In this document: positions 1 through 9,801 of the stretch, piece by piece | Layout: each line of letters starts with the position of its first letter | Position numbering within the stretch: position 1 is the stretch's first letter | Source: Oscillospiraceae bacterium | GTDB lineage: Bacteria > Bacillota > Clostridia > TANB77 > CAG-508 | NCBI GenBank assembly: GCA_009778695.1 | Contig: WRFS01000001.1 | Location: forward strand, 1 to 64,000 | Direction: 5' to 3' | Length of the DNA stretch: 64,000 nucleotides | The notes under the pieces: model-generated | What the model saw: the letters and a program-made list of their open reading frames with translations, nothing else | What the model was told of the DNA's origin: nothing | The model's database searches: none | Made by a program: the position numbers and the translations under genes

Positions 1-113
1 GGAATAGCGCGAGTGGTGGTAATATATTTTTTTTAGGAGGATACGAGTGGGAATCACTTGGAGGAGCCTAAAAAAAATATATTACCACCACGGGAGCGGG
101 CTATTATTGTTGA
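1..113. repeat. Long covarying hairpin, copy A1
   Basis: Arm 13-37 is perfectly complementary to arm 67-91 (25 bp). The apical part 38-66 contains GGATACGAG and TTGGAGGAG strands around a small GAGTG/CACTT hairpin. The base has AATAGC (3-8) opposite GCTATT (100-105) with GCGA and GGGAGCGG in an internal loop. Related copies lie at 18701 and 49952, and a longer-looped relative at 23688, 27163 and 32371. The left end may be cut by the window edge. Confidence 0.9.
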
Positions 114-212
114 TTTCTATATGAAAAGTACGTTCTAGAACACTTACAAGCGGATATTTAGGTTAAAGTGTTAAACAGTAACCCCAATTGCCATAAACAA
201 TTGTAAAAATAG

Positions 213-241
213 TTGAAATTTATAAAAAATTGTGTTAAAAT
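213..241 (+). promoter_or_regulatory. Predicted sigma-A promoter
   Basis: TTGAAA (213-218), 17-base spacer, TAAAAT (236-241), placed about 40 bases before the orphan gene at 281. Confidence 0.6.
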
Positions 242-280
242 ATTTTCACATAACATTTAACCATTACTGTGGAGGCTAAC

Positions 281-574
281 ATGGAAGGCATTCAAAAAGT
301 ATCATTAGGAGAACTTATTAAAGATAATAATGAAGTTCGTGGTGAAATAGTTAAACTAGATGAATACTTTTTTGAATGTAGTTTTGATATTTATTTAAAT
401 GGGAGAAAAATTATTGTAGGAATAGCATCTGCTATGGAAAGCGGTGAACTTGTACCATGTTTATTTCATGTGACATCACCAATAGTGTTAACAGTTGAAG
501 ATTGGGAGATACTTGAAGAATGGATTTTTACAAAAATACTGCGTGATGAATGTTCAAACAAAGTAGCACAATAA
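281..574 (+). CDS. Hypothetical 97-residue protein
   Basis: Start chosen at ATG 281 because GGAGG lies at 271-275 with a five-base spacer. A GTG at 269 would overlap this site. The product is soluble, acidic and has no signal peptide or membrane segment. I do not recognise a family. It has its own promoter upstream and is closed by the hairpin terminator at 595, so it appears to be a single-gene unit between a repeat and lepA. It contains no in-frame CGG codon. Confidence 0.75.
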   Translation: MEGIQKVSLGELIKDNNEVRGEIVKLDEYFFECSFDIYLNGRKIIVGIASAMESGELVPCLFHVTSPIVLTVEDWEILEEWIFTKILRDECSNKVAQ

Positions 575-594
575 CGTGTTAGTTTCAGTAAAAA

Positions 595-625
595 AAGAAC
601 TTGAGGTAATTTTCAAGTTCTTTAT
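595..625 (+). terminator. Intrinsic terminator
   Basis: AAGAACTTGA (595-604) pairs with TCAAGTTCTT (613-622), followed by a short T-rich stretch. It separates the orphan gene from lepA. Confidence 0.7.
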
Positions 626-643
626 TAAAATAAAGGAGAAAAA

Positions 644-2446
644 ATGAAAAACATACGAAACTTCAGTATAATAGCACATATAGACCATGGAAAATCAACC
701 CTAGCAGATAGATTAATTGAAAAAACAGGGGCTTTGTCTTCGAGAGAAATGGAAAGCCAAGTGCTAGACAACATGGATATTGAACGTGAAAGAGGCATAA
801 CAATTAAAGCTCAAGCTGTTAGAATGAATTATAAAAGTAAAGATGGCAAAGAATATATATTTAATTTAATAGATACACCTGGGCATGTGGATTTTAACTA
901 CGAAGTTTCGAAGAGTTTAGCAGCATGTGAAGGAGCGATATTGGTTGTAGATGCAAGCCAAGGAGTGGAGGCTCAAACGTTAGCAAATGTGTATTTAGCA
1001 TTGGAAAACAATTTAGATATTTTACCAGTTATAAATAAAGTAGACTTGCCAAATGCAAGACCAGAAGAAATAAAGAAAGAAATTGAAGATATAATTGGAA
1101 TTCCAGCGATGGATGCACCCTGCATTTCAGCAAAAACAGGGTTAAATATAGATGAAGTTTTAGAAAGGATAATAACAGATTTTAAAGGTCCAGAACAAAA
1201 TATAGATGCTCCTTTAAAATGCTTAATTTTCGATTCTTTTTATGATAATTATAAAGGTGCATTAAGTCATGTTAGAGTAAAAGAAGGCTCGGTTAAAGTT
1301 GGCGACGAAATATTGTTTATGGCGAACAATAAGAAATTTACAGTAGCAGAATTGGGCTATTTTGGTGCAGGGCAATATGTTCCGGCAGAAAAGCTGGAAG
1401 CTGGCGAAGTAGGTTATATTGCAGCCAGTGTAAAGACAGTATCAGATATACATGTAGGAGATACAATAACAAATGCAGCAAACACCGCTATAAAAGCATT
1501 GGCAGGATATAAGGAAGCAGTTTCGATGGTGTATTGTGGAATGTATCCATTAGAAGGCGGAGATTACGAAGACTTAAAGTCAGCATTAGAAAAGCTAAAA
1601 CTAAACGATGCGGCATTGCAGTATGAACCAGAAACTTCAATAGCATTAGGTTTTGGATTTAGATGCGGATTTTTGGGTTTATTACATATGGAAATTGTAA
1701 CAGAAAGATTGGAAAGAGAATTTGACTTAAATTTAATAAACACTGCTCCATCAGTTATATATAAGGTTCATAAAACAAATGGTGAAATAATAGACTTATA
1801 CAATCCCATCGAGTTACCAACTACGCAAGAGGTAGATTTTATAGAAGAACCAATTGTAAATGCAAAAATTATGCTACCAAAAGAATATGTAGGCAATATA
1901 ATGCAGGTGTGTCAAGACCGCAGAGGAATTTACTTAGACATGAAATATTTAGATGAAAGCAGAGTTACTCTAATTTATGAATTACCATTGAATGAGATAA
2001 TTTATGATTTTTTTGATATGTTAAAGTCAAAAACAAAAGGTTATGCTTCATTTGACTATGAATTCAAAGAGTACAGACAATCGAAGCTTGTAAAGCTTGA
2101 TATACACATAAATAACGAACCTGTAGATGCACTCTCATTTATAGTTCACACAGATAGTGCATATAACAGGGGCAGAAAAATGATTGAAAAACTAAAAACA
2201 GAAATACCAAGACATATGTTTGAAATACCTATACAAGCGGTTATCGGTGGAAAAATAATTGCCAGAGAAACATTATCTGCAATGCGTAAAGATGTATTAG
2301 CAAAATGTTATGGCGGCGATATTACAAGAAAGAAAAAGTTATTAGAAAAGCAAAAAAAAGGCAAGAAAAAGATGAGGCAAATTGGCAGTGTGGAAATTCC
2401 GCAAGAAGCATTTTTGTCTGTGCTTAAGCTGGATGACGAAAGTTAG
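644..2446 (+). CDS. lepA: Elongation factor 4 (LepA)
   Basis: Ribosome-associated GTPase thought to act on stalled or mis-translocated elongation complexes. The 600-residue length is normal. GTPase motifs are AHIDHGKS (11-18), DTPGH (77-81) and NKVD (131-134). The LepA-specific C-terminal region is present, including [15 protein letters not shown] near residue 560 and a lysine-rich tail. AAAGGAG lies just before ATG 644. The gene appears to be monocistronic, after the terminator at 595 and before a 125-base gap holding a repeat remnant. No in-frame CGG codon. Confidence 0.98.
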   Translation: MKNIRNFSIIAHIDHGKSTLADRLIEKTGALSSREMESQVLDNMDIERERGITIKAQAVRMNYKSKDGKEYIFNLIDTPGHVDFNYEVSKSLAACEGAILVVDASQGVEAQTLANVYLALENNLDILPVINKVDLPNARPEEIKKEIEDIIGIPAMDAPCISAKTGLNIDEVLERIITDFKGPEQNIDAPLKCLIFDSFYDNYKGALSHVRVKEGSVKVGDEILFMANNKKFTVAELGYFGAGQYVPAEKLEAGEVGYIAASVKTVSDIHVGDTITNAANTAIKALAGYKEAVSMVYCGMYPLEGGDYEDLKSALEKLKLNDAALQYEPETSIALGFGFRCGFLGLLHMEIVTERLEREFDLNLINTAPSVIYKVHKTNGEIIDLYNPIELPTTQEVDFIEEPIVNAKIMLPKEYVGNIMQVCQDRRGIYLDMKYLDESRVTLIYELPLNEIIYDFFDMLKSKTKGYASFDYEFKEYRQSKLVKLDIHINNEPVDALSFIVHTDSAYNRGRKMIEKLKTEIPRHMFEIPIQAVIGGKIIARETLSAMRKDVLAKCYGGDITRKKKLLEKQKKGKKKMRQIGSVEIPQEAFLSVLKLDDES

Positions 2447-2500
2447 TGCGTGAGTGCTTGATATTTAGCGAAATGCGTTGTCACGTCACCTGCCCGAGAG

Positions 2501-2549
2501 GGAAATACCTATCGCACCATGGGAGCGAGCTATTATAGTAGATATTTTT
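2501..2549. repeat. Remnant of hairpin-family right end
   Basis: The string AATACCTATCGCACC followed by GGGAGCGAGCTATT matches the right flank of hairpin copies at 1, 18701 and 49952, and of the composite at 17801. No matching left arm is seen, so this looks like a truncated copy upstream of the transglutaminase gene. Confidence 0.55.
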
Positions 2550-2571
2550 AGAAAGAAAAGGAGAAAACGGT

Positions 2572-3996
2572 ATGAGATATACTGGTAAAAAAGAGCAGCT
2601 AAGAAAAGCAAAAGAAAAAGGGATGTCAAAAAGAATAAAGAATTTAATTAAAGGAATGGCGTTATGTGCAATAATGGCGATACCCCTTGCACATATAGGA
2701 GCAATTGGAATAACCACTATTATTGAAGCAGTTGATACATATGTAAAACCAGTTGTTGAAAAGACAGAAAATATGGAAAATATAGAAATTCTTAATAAAA
2801 ATTCATTAAGAAACATGGATAATTTAAGACCAATTCATGATGCATATGTGCAAGAATATGAGAAGTATTTAGAAAATTTAGAAAGAATTAAAGAAAAAGG
2901 ATGGGATAAAATAGGTGAAGAAAATAAATATAATCCTTTTTATGTTAGATCCGTTGATAAGATTATAATATTCTTCGACAAAAAACGAAATGAAAAATAT
3001 ATAGATAGTGTAAGAAAAAATGAAAACAGAGCATTGTTATATGAAAATGATTACATAAAAAAAATGGATAGTAAACTAGGAGATACAAAACCTAGAGTAC
3101 AAATAGGACTTAGGAGCATTGCTTCGTTAAGTTTAGAAGAAATTGAAAAATTAGAACAAAAGTATATTATTGATTCTGTAAGTATAAATAGGGCATATAT
3201 AGGGGACAATCTTGCAGAAAGTGATATAAATACAATTTATAATTTAGATACATATAAAAAATTGATAAATTATATGCAGGAACAGTTTTTAGATTTAAAA
3301 AACAACAAAAATATGCCAGAGATGGAGAAATTTATAATAGCCGTAGGTAGAATTATCCAAAATAATACATATGATGATGAAGCTACTAAACTTGATATTA
3401 AAAACCCAAGAGCAATTGAATCAAGAAGAATGGATGGAGCATTACGTAAAAAAATAATTTGTGCAGGTTATTCTGATTTATTTGCTAATGTTATGAAATA
3501 TTTGGGGATTGAAACTAAGCAAATTTATGGATTTGAGGGAGAGCAAAATGAAAAATTGCGAATGAATCATATGTGGAATCAAGTAAGATTACTAGATCCA
3601 AAAATGGGTGAATATAAATGGTACAATGTAGATATAACTTTCTTACAGGGTAATTTAGAAAATAAAAATCTCACATATTATAATGCTTTGTTATATTATT
3701 CTGATAAAGAGGCGAAGAATATCCAAGAATTAAAGAACAGTAAAGCTGAATATCCATTTTTATTAAATAGTGATGAAGCATTTAGTAAGATTAATCATAA
3801 AGTACATGTACCTATAGTAGGATTGGCTGAAAAATGTGATGAAGGTTATAATGTAGTAAAAGTTTTTGAGGCAATGGAGAAAGCTAAAACATATGAAATA
3901 GAAAGACAAAAGAAACTACACAATCAAGATAATCTGCAAGAGACCAATTCAGCAAAGCAAAATTCTAGCAAATCAAATGATGAACAAGAAAGATGA
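2572..3996 (+). CDS. Membrane-anchored transglutaminase-like protein
   Basis: 474 residues. A basic N-terminus is followed by one hydrophobic segment (about residues 25-50), so the bulk should lie outside the membrane. The C-terminal half has the Cys-His-Asp arrangement of the transglutaminase/protease superfamily: C297 in ICAGYSDLF, H333 in MNHMWNQV and D354 in YNVDITF. The middle is Lys/Glu-rich and probably helical, and the tail is low-complexity polar. AAGGAG precedes ATG 2572. The stop overlaps the SD region of rlmB, so the two may be co-transcribed. The substrate is unknown; wall peptides are an inference from the family. Confidence 0.8.
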   Translation: MRYTGKKEQLRKAKEKGMSKRIKNLIKGMALCAIMAIPLAHIGAIGITTIIEAVDTYVKPVVEKTENMENIEILNKNSLRNMDNLRPIHDAYVQEYEKYLENLERIKEKGWDKIGEENKYNPFYVRSVDKIIIFFDKKRNEKYIDSVRKNENRALLYENDYIKKMDSKLGDTKPRVQIGLRSIASLSLEEIEKLEQKYIIDSVSINRAYIGDNLAESDINTIYNLDTYKKLINYMQEQFLDLKNNKNMPEMEKFIIAVGRIIQNNTYDDEATKLDIKNPRAIESRRMDGALRKKIICAGYSDLFANVMKYLGIETKQIYGFEGEQNEKLRMNHMWNQVRLLDPKMGEYKWYNVDITFLQGNLENKNLTYYNALLYYSDKEAKNIQELKNSKAEYPFLLNSDEAFSKINHKVHVPIVGLAEKCDEGYNVVKVFEAMEKAKTYEIERQKKLHNQDNLQETNSAKQNSSKSNDEQER

Positions 3997-4012
3997 GGAG
4001 GAGAAAGATTTT

Positions 4013-4759
4013 ATGGAAGATAAAACCTACGAAGACATAATCGAAGGGCGTAATGCAGTGATTGAGCTACTTAAATCAGGCAAAGACATAAATAAGCTGT
4101 TTATTCAAAAAGGAGAAAGGCATGGTTCAATAAATGAAATTATTGGTATGGCAAAAAAGCAAAAAGTAGTAATTGTTGAAGTTGAAAAAGTAAAATTAGA
4201 CAGTATGAGTAATACAAAAAGCCACCAAGGCGTTATTGCAATTGTACCGCCGTTTGAATATGCAGAAGTTGAAGATATATTAGAATATGCAAAATTAAAA
4301 AATGAGGACCCATTTATTGTAATGCTAGATGGAATAGAAGACCCACATAACTTAGGTTCAATAATAAGAACAGCAGAAGGAGCTGGAGTTCATGGAATAA
4401 TAATATCAAAAAGAAGAGCGGCTCAAGTAAATGCGACGGTAAGCAAAACTTCAGCAGGAGCAGTACAATATATGAAAATAGCAAGAGTTACAAATTTAAG
4501 TGATACAATAAAAGATTTAAAAGAAGCAGGATTATGGATTTATGGAACAGACACGGAAGCTCCAAAATACTACAGCCAAGAAAATTTAAAAGGACCAATT
4601 TGTTTAATAATCGGTAGCGAAGGTTTTGGAATAAGCAGACTAGTAAAAGAAAATGCAGATGTGTTGGTAAATATACCAATGAAAGGAAAAATAGAATCAT
4701 TAAATGCTTCTGTTTCAGCAGGAATAATAATGTATGAAGTAGTAAAACAAAGGGGTTAG
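4013..4759 (+). CDS. rlmB: 23S rRNA 2'-O-methyltransferase, SpoU/RlmB type
   Basis: TrmH/SpoU-fold (SPOUT) RNA ribose methyltransferase, 248 residues. An N-terminal substrate-binding domain (EGRNAVIELL) is followed by the three SPOUT motifs: DGIEDPHNLGSIIRTAEGAG, IIGSEGFGISR and IPMKGKIESLNASVSAGI. The start at ATG 4013 follows GAGGAGGAG; an in-frame ATG at 3977 overlaps the upstream gene and gives a non-conserved tail. Members methylate G2251 (RlmB) or related positions, and the exact target cannot be told from sequence alone. Confidence 0.9.
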   Translation: MEDKTYEDIIEGRNAVIELLKSGKDINKLFIQKGERHGSINEIIGMAKKQKVVIVEVEKVKLDSMSNTKSHQGVIAIVPPFEYAEVEDILEYAKLKNEDPFIVMLDGIEDPHNLGSIIRTAEGAGVHGIIISKRRAAQVNATVSKTSAGAVQYMKIARVTNLSDTIKDLKEAGLWIYGTDTEAPKYYSQENLKGPICLIIGSEGFGISRLVKENADVLVNIPMKGKIESLNASVSAGIIMYEVVKQRG

Positions 4760-4762
4760 TAG

Positions 4763-4791
4763 TTGACTTATTATGTGAATTGTGATAAAAT
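4763..4791 (+). promoter_or_regulatory. Predicted sigma-A promoter
   Basis: TTGACT (4763-4768), 17 bases, TAAAAT (4786-4791), about 65 bases before the orphan gene at 4855. Confidence 0.6.
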
Positions 4792-4854
4792 ATCATGAGT
4801 TGTGTGTTAGTGATAATTCACCATCTAAATTAGATAATGTAAATGGAGAACGCC

Positions 4855-5316
4855 ATGTCAATCAAGGATGAAAGATTTTTTTTGAATTCGTTTGTTAGTG
4901 GTTGCATAGCAAAAGTAGACGGCGATGAAGACAATCGGCTTTACTATGAAAGAATAAAGGGGTCGTTGGCAAAAGAATTTATGATTGGATTTTTAATTCC
5001 AAAATTCGATGCAATGGCTAACACTTTAGGTGATAAATTTGATTTGTCAAATCTCAATCTAAAAATTTGGGTTCATTCTAGTCCCAAAGGTGTTACTTAT
5101 GTGACTAGCGATAAACAAGAAGGGAAGGTTCCTTTTGATGAGGAAGATTACAATGATTTTCCCTATACTTTAAACGAAGTAATTTCTTTTGCAGTTAATA
5201 GAATTCATTTGTATATAATATCTGGATTATTAAAGATAACCGTTGTTAAAATTCCAGACGTTTCATTTGATACATATGAATTTACACTCGAACCAGATAA
5301 TAAGAAGAAGGAGTAA
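4855..5316 (+). CDS. Hypothetical 153-residue protein
   Basis: ATG 4855 follows GGAG with a six-base spacer. The upstream in-frame ATG 4843 overlaps that GGAG. The protein is soluble and acidic with a Lys/Glu tail, and I recognise no family. It carries one in-frame CGG codon (4936-4938, Asn-CGG-Leu) and the frame stays open past it, so it is one of only two exceptions to the CGG-frameshift pattern in this window. Promoter at 4763 and terminator at 5341 make it a single-gene unit. Confidence 0.7.
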   Translation: MSIKDERFFLNSFVSGCIAKVDGDEDNRLYYERIKGSLAKEFMIGFLIPKFDAMANTLGDKFDLSNLNLKIWVHSSPKGVTYVTSDKQEGKVPFDEEDYNDFPYTLNEVISFAVNRIHLYIISGLLKITVVKIPDVSFDTYEFTLEPDNKKKE

Positions 5317-5340
5317 AGAGAGCCAATTGACAAGAATAAC

Positions 5341-5376
5341 AAAAGGACGCTTTATATTAAAGTGTCCTTTTGTTTC
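5341..5376 (+). terminator. Intrinsic terminator
   Basis: AAAAGGACGCTTTA (5341-5354) pairs with TAAAGTGTCCTTTT (5358-5371) with one mismatch-like G/T pair, followed by T-rich sequence. Confidence 0.85.
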
Positions 5377-5392
5377 TGTGTGATAATTAAAA

Positions 5393-5492
5393 TAGACTTC
5401 TTTCGAAACATAAAATGTGATATACTTACAAAAAACAAATAGTTGTCATTCTGAGCGTTGCTACAAAGTCTTTCTCACGAAGAATCTTACTA
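5393..5492. repeat. 100-bp dispersed repeat, copy C1
   Basis: Nearly identical to 54407-54506. It starts TAGACTTCTTTCGAAAC and ends CACGAAGAATCTTACTA. The second half is the left part of the GTCATTCTGAG repeat also seen at 9315, 12019 and 22644. Confidence 0.85.
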
Positions 5493-5527
5493 TTTTTTAA
5501 AAATTTCAACATTTTCATATTAAACTA

Positions 5528-5556
5528 TTGACAATATTTGTAAAAAAGGGTATACT
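5528..5556 (+). promoter_or_regulatory. Promoter of the ribosomal-protein operon
   Basis: Perfect TTGACA (5528-5533), 17-base spacer and TATACT (5551-5556), the strongest promoter match before rpsJ. Confidence 0.85.
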
Positions 5557-5562
5557 AATACA

Positions 5563-5782
5563 ATATGTAAAAAAATTGCGATGAAGTAAGATGTAGCTAC
5601 ACTTAAAAATTTGATTAAGTGGAGGGAACTCTTATAGAGTATGTCTGGCTATGACTAGGCGGGTAAGTTCAAATATTGCACTTATCTCAGGTGGATTTTA
5701 CACTTGAGTTTTAGTATTTTTAAAAAGAAAACACCAGGGTGCGTTGATGGATGTCGCAACTAAAATAAGGAGGTAAATTGCA
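5563..5782 (+). promoter_or_regulatory. 5' leader of the S10 operon
   Basis: About 220 untranslated bases between the promoter and rpsJ. Local hairpins include CACTTAA (5600-5606) with TTAAGTG (5615-5621), and ACTC/GAGT near 5628-5640. Length and position fit an autoregulatory r-protein leader, but I cannot match it to a named leader family. Confidence 0.45.
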
Positions 5783-6319
5783 ATGGCAAAAACAGAAGTA
5801 AAAAATCAAAAAACGGAAGATGAAAAGGTAGAAAAAGAAGTTGTAAAAAAAGAAATTGTAAAGAAAGAAGCATCAAAAACAACAGGTGGAAAGCAGAAGG
5901 CGGAAGTTAAAAAGGAAAAAGAACCAGCAAAAATAGAAAATGCCGCAAAAACAGTAACAAAAAAAGAAGATGCAAAAAAAGAATCAAAAATAGTATCAAC
6001 AGTACAAACATATGGAAGTGAAAAAATTAGGATAAGATTAAAAGCTTATGACCATCTAATATTAGAACAATCAGCAGAAAAAATAGTTGAAACAGCTAAA
6101 AGGACAGGTGCACAAGTTTCAGGACCTATTCCACTTCCAACAAAAAAAGAAATTATAACAATTTTGCGTTCACCACATAAGCACAAAGATGCTAGAGAGC
6201 AATTTGAAATGCGAACACATAAAAGAGTTATTGATATTATTTATCCAACACAAAAAACGATTGAAAGTCTTAAAAAGCTAGACTTACCAGCAGGTGTAGA
6301 TATAGAAATAAAATTATAA
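5783..6319 (+). CDS. rpsJ: Ribosomal protein S10 with charged N-terminal extension
   Basis: 30S protein and NusE antitermination partner. The canonical S10 domain begins near residue 76 ([13 protein letters not shown]) and runs to the C-terminus with the conserved THKRVIDI segment. Residues 1-75 are an added Lys/Glu/Ala-rich, low-complexity extension. The long form is supported because AAGGAGGT lies 8 bases before ATG 5783 and no other Met occurs before the core. First gene of the S10 cluster. S10 is normally about 100 residues, so 178 is unusual. Confidence 0.95.
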   Translation: MAKTEVKNQKTEDEKVEKEVVKKEIVKKEASKTTGGKQKAEVKKEKEPAKIENAAKTVTKKEDAKKESKIVSTVQTYGSEKIRIRLKAYDHLILEQSAEKIVETAKRTGAQVSGPIPLPTKKEIITILRSPHKHKDAREQFEMRTHKRVIDIIYPTQKTIESLKKLDLPAGVDIEIKL

Positions 6320-6465
6320 AATAGAGGTTAGAGGTTAGAAGTTAGAGGTTAGAAAAACTTATAACATAATAAAACACCTTAAAGCCATGCTAAAGTAGAT
6401 GAATTGTAAGGACAGATTTTATATTTACATCTAATTTAGCCAATAGTTAAAAGGAGGAATGAAAA

Positions 6466-7101
6466 ATGGAAAAAGGATTAATCGGTAAAAAAATAGGAAT
6501 GACGCAAATTTTTAATGAAAAAGGTGCAGTTATTCCAGTAACAGTTATAGAAACTGGACCTTGTACAGTAGTACAAATAAAGGGCATAGAAAATGATGGA
6601 TATAATGCTATACAATTAGGTTTTGTAGATGTAAAAGAAAAACATGTTGTAAAACCAATTAAAGGTCATTTTAATAAAGCTAAATTATCACCAAAAAAAC
6701 ATTTACGAGAGTTTAGGGTAGATAATATAGAAAATTATAAAGTAGGCAACGAACTAAAGGCAGATTTGTTTCAAGCAGATGAATCAGTTGATGTTCAAGC
6801 AATATCAAAAGGAAAAGGTTTCCAAGGCGTAATTAAACGTCACGGGCAACATAGAGGGCCTATGGCACATGGTTCTATGTACCATAGAAGACCAGGTTCA
6901 ATGGGAGCTTGTGCAACACCAAGTAGAGTTTTAAAAGGTAAAAAATTACCAGGGCATATGGGTGTTGAAACTGTCACAATACAAAATTTAAAAGTTATAA
7001 AAGTAGATTTGGATAAAAACATAATCTTAGTAAAAGGTAGTGTTCCTGGACCAAAAGGAGCAATACTAAAAATAAAAAGCTCAATAAAAAACAAAAAATA
7101 G
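6466..7101 (+). CDS. rplC: Ribosomal protein L3
   Basis: 50S protein near the peptidyl-transferase centre, 211 residues. It starts with [14 protein letters not shown] and contains the conserved loop [22 protein letters not shown] precedes the start. The 146-base gap after rpsJ contains short GTTAGAG tandem units (6325-6355). A 12-base gap leads into rplD. Confidence 0.98.
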   Translation: MEKGLIGKKIGMTQIFNEKGAVIPVTVIETGPCTVVQIKGIENDGYNAIQLGFVDVKEKHVVKPIKGHFNKAKLSPKKHLREFRVDNIENYKVGNELKADLFQADESVDVQAISKGKGFQGVIKRHGQHRGPMAHGSMYHRRPGSMGACATPSRVLKGKKLPGHMGVETVTIQNLKVIKVDLDKNIILVKGSVPGPKGAILKIKSSIKNKK

Positions 7102-7113
7102 GAGGAAAATAAA

Positions 7114-7737
7114 ATGCCTAAAGTAGATGTATACAATATAGAAGGAAAAGTTACAGAAAGCATAGAGCTAAAAGAAGAAATATTTGGCATAACACCAAAT
7201 GAAGCTATAGTGCATAGTGTAATGGTAAATTTTATGGCAAACCAAAGACAAGGTACAGCAAGCACTAAGACCAGAGCAGAAGTTTCTGGTGGTGGAAGAA
7301 AACCTTGGAAACAAAAAGGGACAGGTAGAGCAAGACAAGGAAGTACAAGAGCACCACAATGGATTAAAGGAGGTATTGCTTTAGGACCAAAACCTCGTAA
7401 TTACAAATACAAAGTAAACAAAAAAGAACGACAATTAGCTGTTAAATCTGTATTGAGTTCAAAAGTATTAGAAAATAATTTAATAATTTTAGATAAAATA
7501 CCATTTACAGAAATAAAAACAAAAAACATGGTAAATGCGTTAAACAATTTAAAATTAGAAGGAAAATTATTAATAATTTTACCAGAAAAAAATGAAAACG
7601 TACAAAGATCAGCAAGAAACATTGAAAATGTAAAAACAAGTTTAGTAAATACAATGAATGTTTATGATTTGTTAAATTATAAAAAACTAATTTTAACAAT
7701 AGATACTGTTAAAAAAATTGAGGAGGTGTACTCTTAA
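7114..7737 (+). CDS. rplD: Ribosomal protein L4
   Basis: 50S protein lining the exit tunnel, 207 residues. The tunnel loop is present (KPWKQKGTGRARQGS, about residues 68-82). In many bacteria L4 represses its own operon through the leader. Its TAA shares one base with the rplW ATG, suggesting translational coupling. Confidence 0.98.
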   Translation: MPKVDVYNIEGKVTESIELKEEIFGITPNEAIVHSVMVNFMANQRQGTASTKTRAEVSGGGRKPWKQKGTGRARQGSTRAPQWIKGGIALGPKPRNYKYKVNKKERQLAVKSVLSSKVLENNLIILDKIPFTEIKTKNMVNALNNLKLEGKLLIILPEKNENVQRSARNIENVKTSLVNTMNVYDLLNYKKLILTIDTVKKIEEVYS

Positions 7738-8078
7738 TGAAACCAGAAGACATAATAATAAAGCCAATTATAACAGAAAAGAGTAATAATAATATACAAA
7801 TGGGAAGATACACTTTCAAGGTAAATCCAGCTGCAACAAAAATACAAATTGCACATGCTGTTGAAATGCTTTTTGATGTAAAAGTAAAAAAAGTGAACAC
7901 AATGAATGTTAGAGGTAAGAAAAAAAGAGTTAGAGCACAAGCAGGAATGACTTCAAATTGGAAAAAAGCAATGGTTCAAATAGATACAAATCCAACTGAA
8001 AAAACATACTTAACAAAAGGAGCTAAATCAGTAAAAGAAAACAGAAAATACAAGGATAGCATAGAGGCTTTCATGTAA
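7737..8078 (+). CDS. rplW: Ribosomal protein L23
   Basis: Exit-tunnel rim protein that docks SRP and trigger factor, 113 residues. Family signatures are [10 protein letters not shown] at the N-terminus and [15 protein letters not shown] in the middle. One-base overlap with rplD. GGAGGTG lies within the rplD tail. Confidence 0.97.
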   Translation: MKPEDIIIKPIITEKSNNNIQMGRYTFKVNPAATKIQIAHAVEMLFDVKVKKVNTMNVRGKKKRVRAQAGMTSNWKKAMVQIDTNPTEKTYLTKGAKSVKENRKYKDSIEAFM

Positions 8079-8104
8079 AAAATTTTTATAAGGAGAGAAA
8101 AATA

Positions 8105-8932
8105 ATGGGAATAAAACAGTATAGACCAACTACCCCATCCACAAGAAATATGACAGTTTTATCTTTTGAAGAGATAACAAAAAAGACACCAGAAAAGTCA
8201 TTACTTACAAAGAAGAAAAAACATTCAGGGAGAAACTCTTATGGTAGAATAACCGTAAGACATCAAGGTGGGGGAAGTAGACAAAAGTATAGAATAATTG
8301 ATTTTAAACGTAAAAAAGATAATATGGTAGCTACAATTGTTGGTGTTGAATACGATCCAAATCGTAGTGCAAATATAGCATTAATTGAATATGAAGATGG
8401 AGAAAAAGCATATATATTAGCTCCATTTGGGTTAACAGCAGGAGATAAAGTTGTATCTGGAGAAAAAGCAGATATAAAAATAGGAAATTGTTTACCAATA
8501 GAAAATATACCAGTTGGTACTATGATTCATAATATAGAATTAAAACCAGGGCAAGGTGGGAAACTAGTGAGATCAGCGGGTCAAGAATCACAACTGATGG
8601 CAAAAGAAGGAAACTATGCACATGTAAGGTTGCCATCTGGAGAAATGAGATTAGTATTAATCAAATGTAGAGCCACAATAGGTACAGTTGGAAATTCAGA
8701 TCACGAAAATGTAAAGCTAGGTAAAGCAGGAAGAAGTAGACATTTAGGCATAAGACCAACTGTAAGAGGTAGTGTTATGAACCCAGTAGACCATCCACAT
8801 GGTGGTGGAGAAGGTAGAGCACCAATAGGACATTCAGGGCCACTTACACCTTGGGGAAAACCAGCACTTGGATATAAAACAAGAAATAAAAAGAAACACT
8901 CAAATAAATTCATAGTTAAGAGGAGGAAATAG
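8105..8932 (+). CDS. rplB: Ribosomal protein L2
   Basis: Core 50S protein needed for subunit joining and peptidyl transfer, 275 residues, normal length. It carries [11 protein letters not shown] and the conserved C-terminal signature [11 protein letters not shown] with the catalytically important His. AGGAGAG precedes the start. It follows rplW in the usual S10 order. Confidence 0.98.
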   Translation: MGIKQYRPTTPSTRNMTVLSFEEITKKTPEKSLLTKKKKHSGRNSYGRITVRHQGGGSRQKYRIIDFKRKKDNMVATIVGVEYDPNRSANIALIEYEDGEKAYILAPFGLTAGDKVVSGEKADIKIGNCLPIENIPVGTMIHNIELKPGQGGKLVRSAGQESQLMAKEGNYAHVRLPSGEMRLVLIKCRATIGTVGNSDHENVKLGKAGRSRHLGIRPTVRGSVMNPVDHPHGGGEGRAPIGHSGPLTPWGKPALGYKTRNKKKHSNKFIVKRRK

Positions 8933-8935
8933 TAA

Positions 8936-9217
8936 ATGAGTAGATCAAGTAAAAAAACACCATTTATTGCACCAGAATTATTAAAAAGAGTTACAGCATT
9001 AAACGAATCTGGTAAAAAAGAAGTTTTAAAAACATGGTCAAGAGCATCTACAATTTATCCACAAATGGTAGGACATACGATAGCTGTTCATGATGGCAGA
9101 AAACATGTTCCAGTGTATATAACTGAAGAAATGATAGGACATAAATTAGGAGAATTCGCACCAACAAGAACCTTTAAAGGACATACAGGAGAGAAATCAA
9201 CGAAGGTGCAGGGCTAG
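8936..9217 (+). CDS. rpsS: Ribosomal protein S19
   Basis: 30S head protein, 93 residues. [11 protein letters not shown] at the start, then [19 protein letters not shown]. Only three bases separate it from rplB. The gene is followed by a 221-base gap with a heptamer tandem array and a dispersed repeat, unusual inside an r-protein operon. Confidence 0.98.
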   Translation: MSRSSKKTPFIAPELLKRVTALNESGKKEVLKTWSRASTIYPQMVGHTIAVHDGRKHVPVYITEEMIGHKLGEFAPTRTFKGHTGEKSTKVQG

Positions 9218-9219
9218 AA

Positions 9220-9288
9220 ACTAGAGACTAGAGACTAGAGACTAGAGACTAGAGACTAGAGACTAGAGACTAGAGACTAGAGACTAGA
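9220..9288. repeat. Tandem 7-bp repeat (ACTAGAG)n
   Basis: Nearly ten uninterrupted copies of CTAGAGA directly after rpsS. Short relatives of the same unit occur at 13240-13275 between rpsN and rpsH. Confidence 0.95.
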
Positions 9289-9314
9289 ATTTGAGAAGGG
9301 CGTTGTAGTAGAGT

Positions 9315-9414
9315 TGTCATTCTGAGCGTTGCTACAGAGTTAAACTTACGAAGAATCTAGTAATTGGAATAGCTTTTTCGTAAGTAAGATTAATGGGTTA
9401 GGCTCGAGATGACA
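9315..9414. repeat. TGTCATTCTGAG dispersed repeat, copy D1
   Basis: Imperfect inverted repeat with ends TGTCATTCTGAG and CTCGAGATGACA and an inner ACTTACGAAGAATC / TTCGTAAGT pair. Sister copies are at 12019 and 22644, all between ribosomal genes and all co-oriented. Confidence 0.85.
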
Positions 9415-9438
9415 CATAAAATAAGGAGGTAAAACAAA

Positions 9439-9801
9439 GTGCAAGATTTAGAAAACGTGAAAATTGAAGCTAGAGCAGAACTTAAATATGCTAGAATATC
9501 AGCAAGAAAAGTAAAAATTGTTGCAGATTTAATTAGAAGAAAAAAAGTTGATGAAGCTTTAGCAATTATAAAGTTCACTCCAAAAGCTTCATCTGTGATA
9601 ATTGAAAAGTTATTAAAATCAGCTATTGCAAATGCAGAAAACAATCATCATATGACAAGAGGAAATCTAGTGGTTAGTGAAATATATGCAAATCAAGGAC
9701 CAACATTAAAAAGAATTAGACCAGCGGCAAAAGGTTCAGCTGTAAGAATTAGAAAAAGAACATGTCATATAACGATAATTTTAAGAGAGGAGCAAAAATA
9801 A
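9439..9801 (+). CDS. rplV: Ribosomal protein L22
   Basis: Exit-tunnel protein, 120 residues. Signatures are [16 protein letters not shown] and the C-terminal beta-hairpin region [15 protein letters not shown]. The start is GTG 9439 with AAGGAGGT about 8 bases upstream. The stop overlaps the rpsC start by one base. Confidence 0.97.
   Translation: MQDLENVKIEARAELKYARISARKVKIVADLIRRKKVDEALAIIKFTPKASSVIIEKLLKSAIANAENNHHMTRGNLVVSEIYANQGPTLKRIRPAAKGSAVRIRKRTCHITIILREEQK

Noticed and set aside
9220-9288. CRISPR array
   Set aside because: Direct 7-bp tandem units without spacers; no cas genes in the window.
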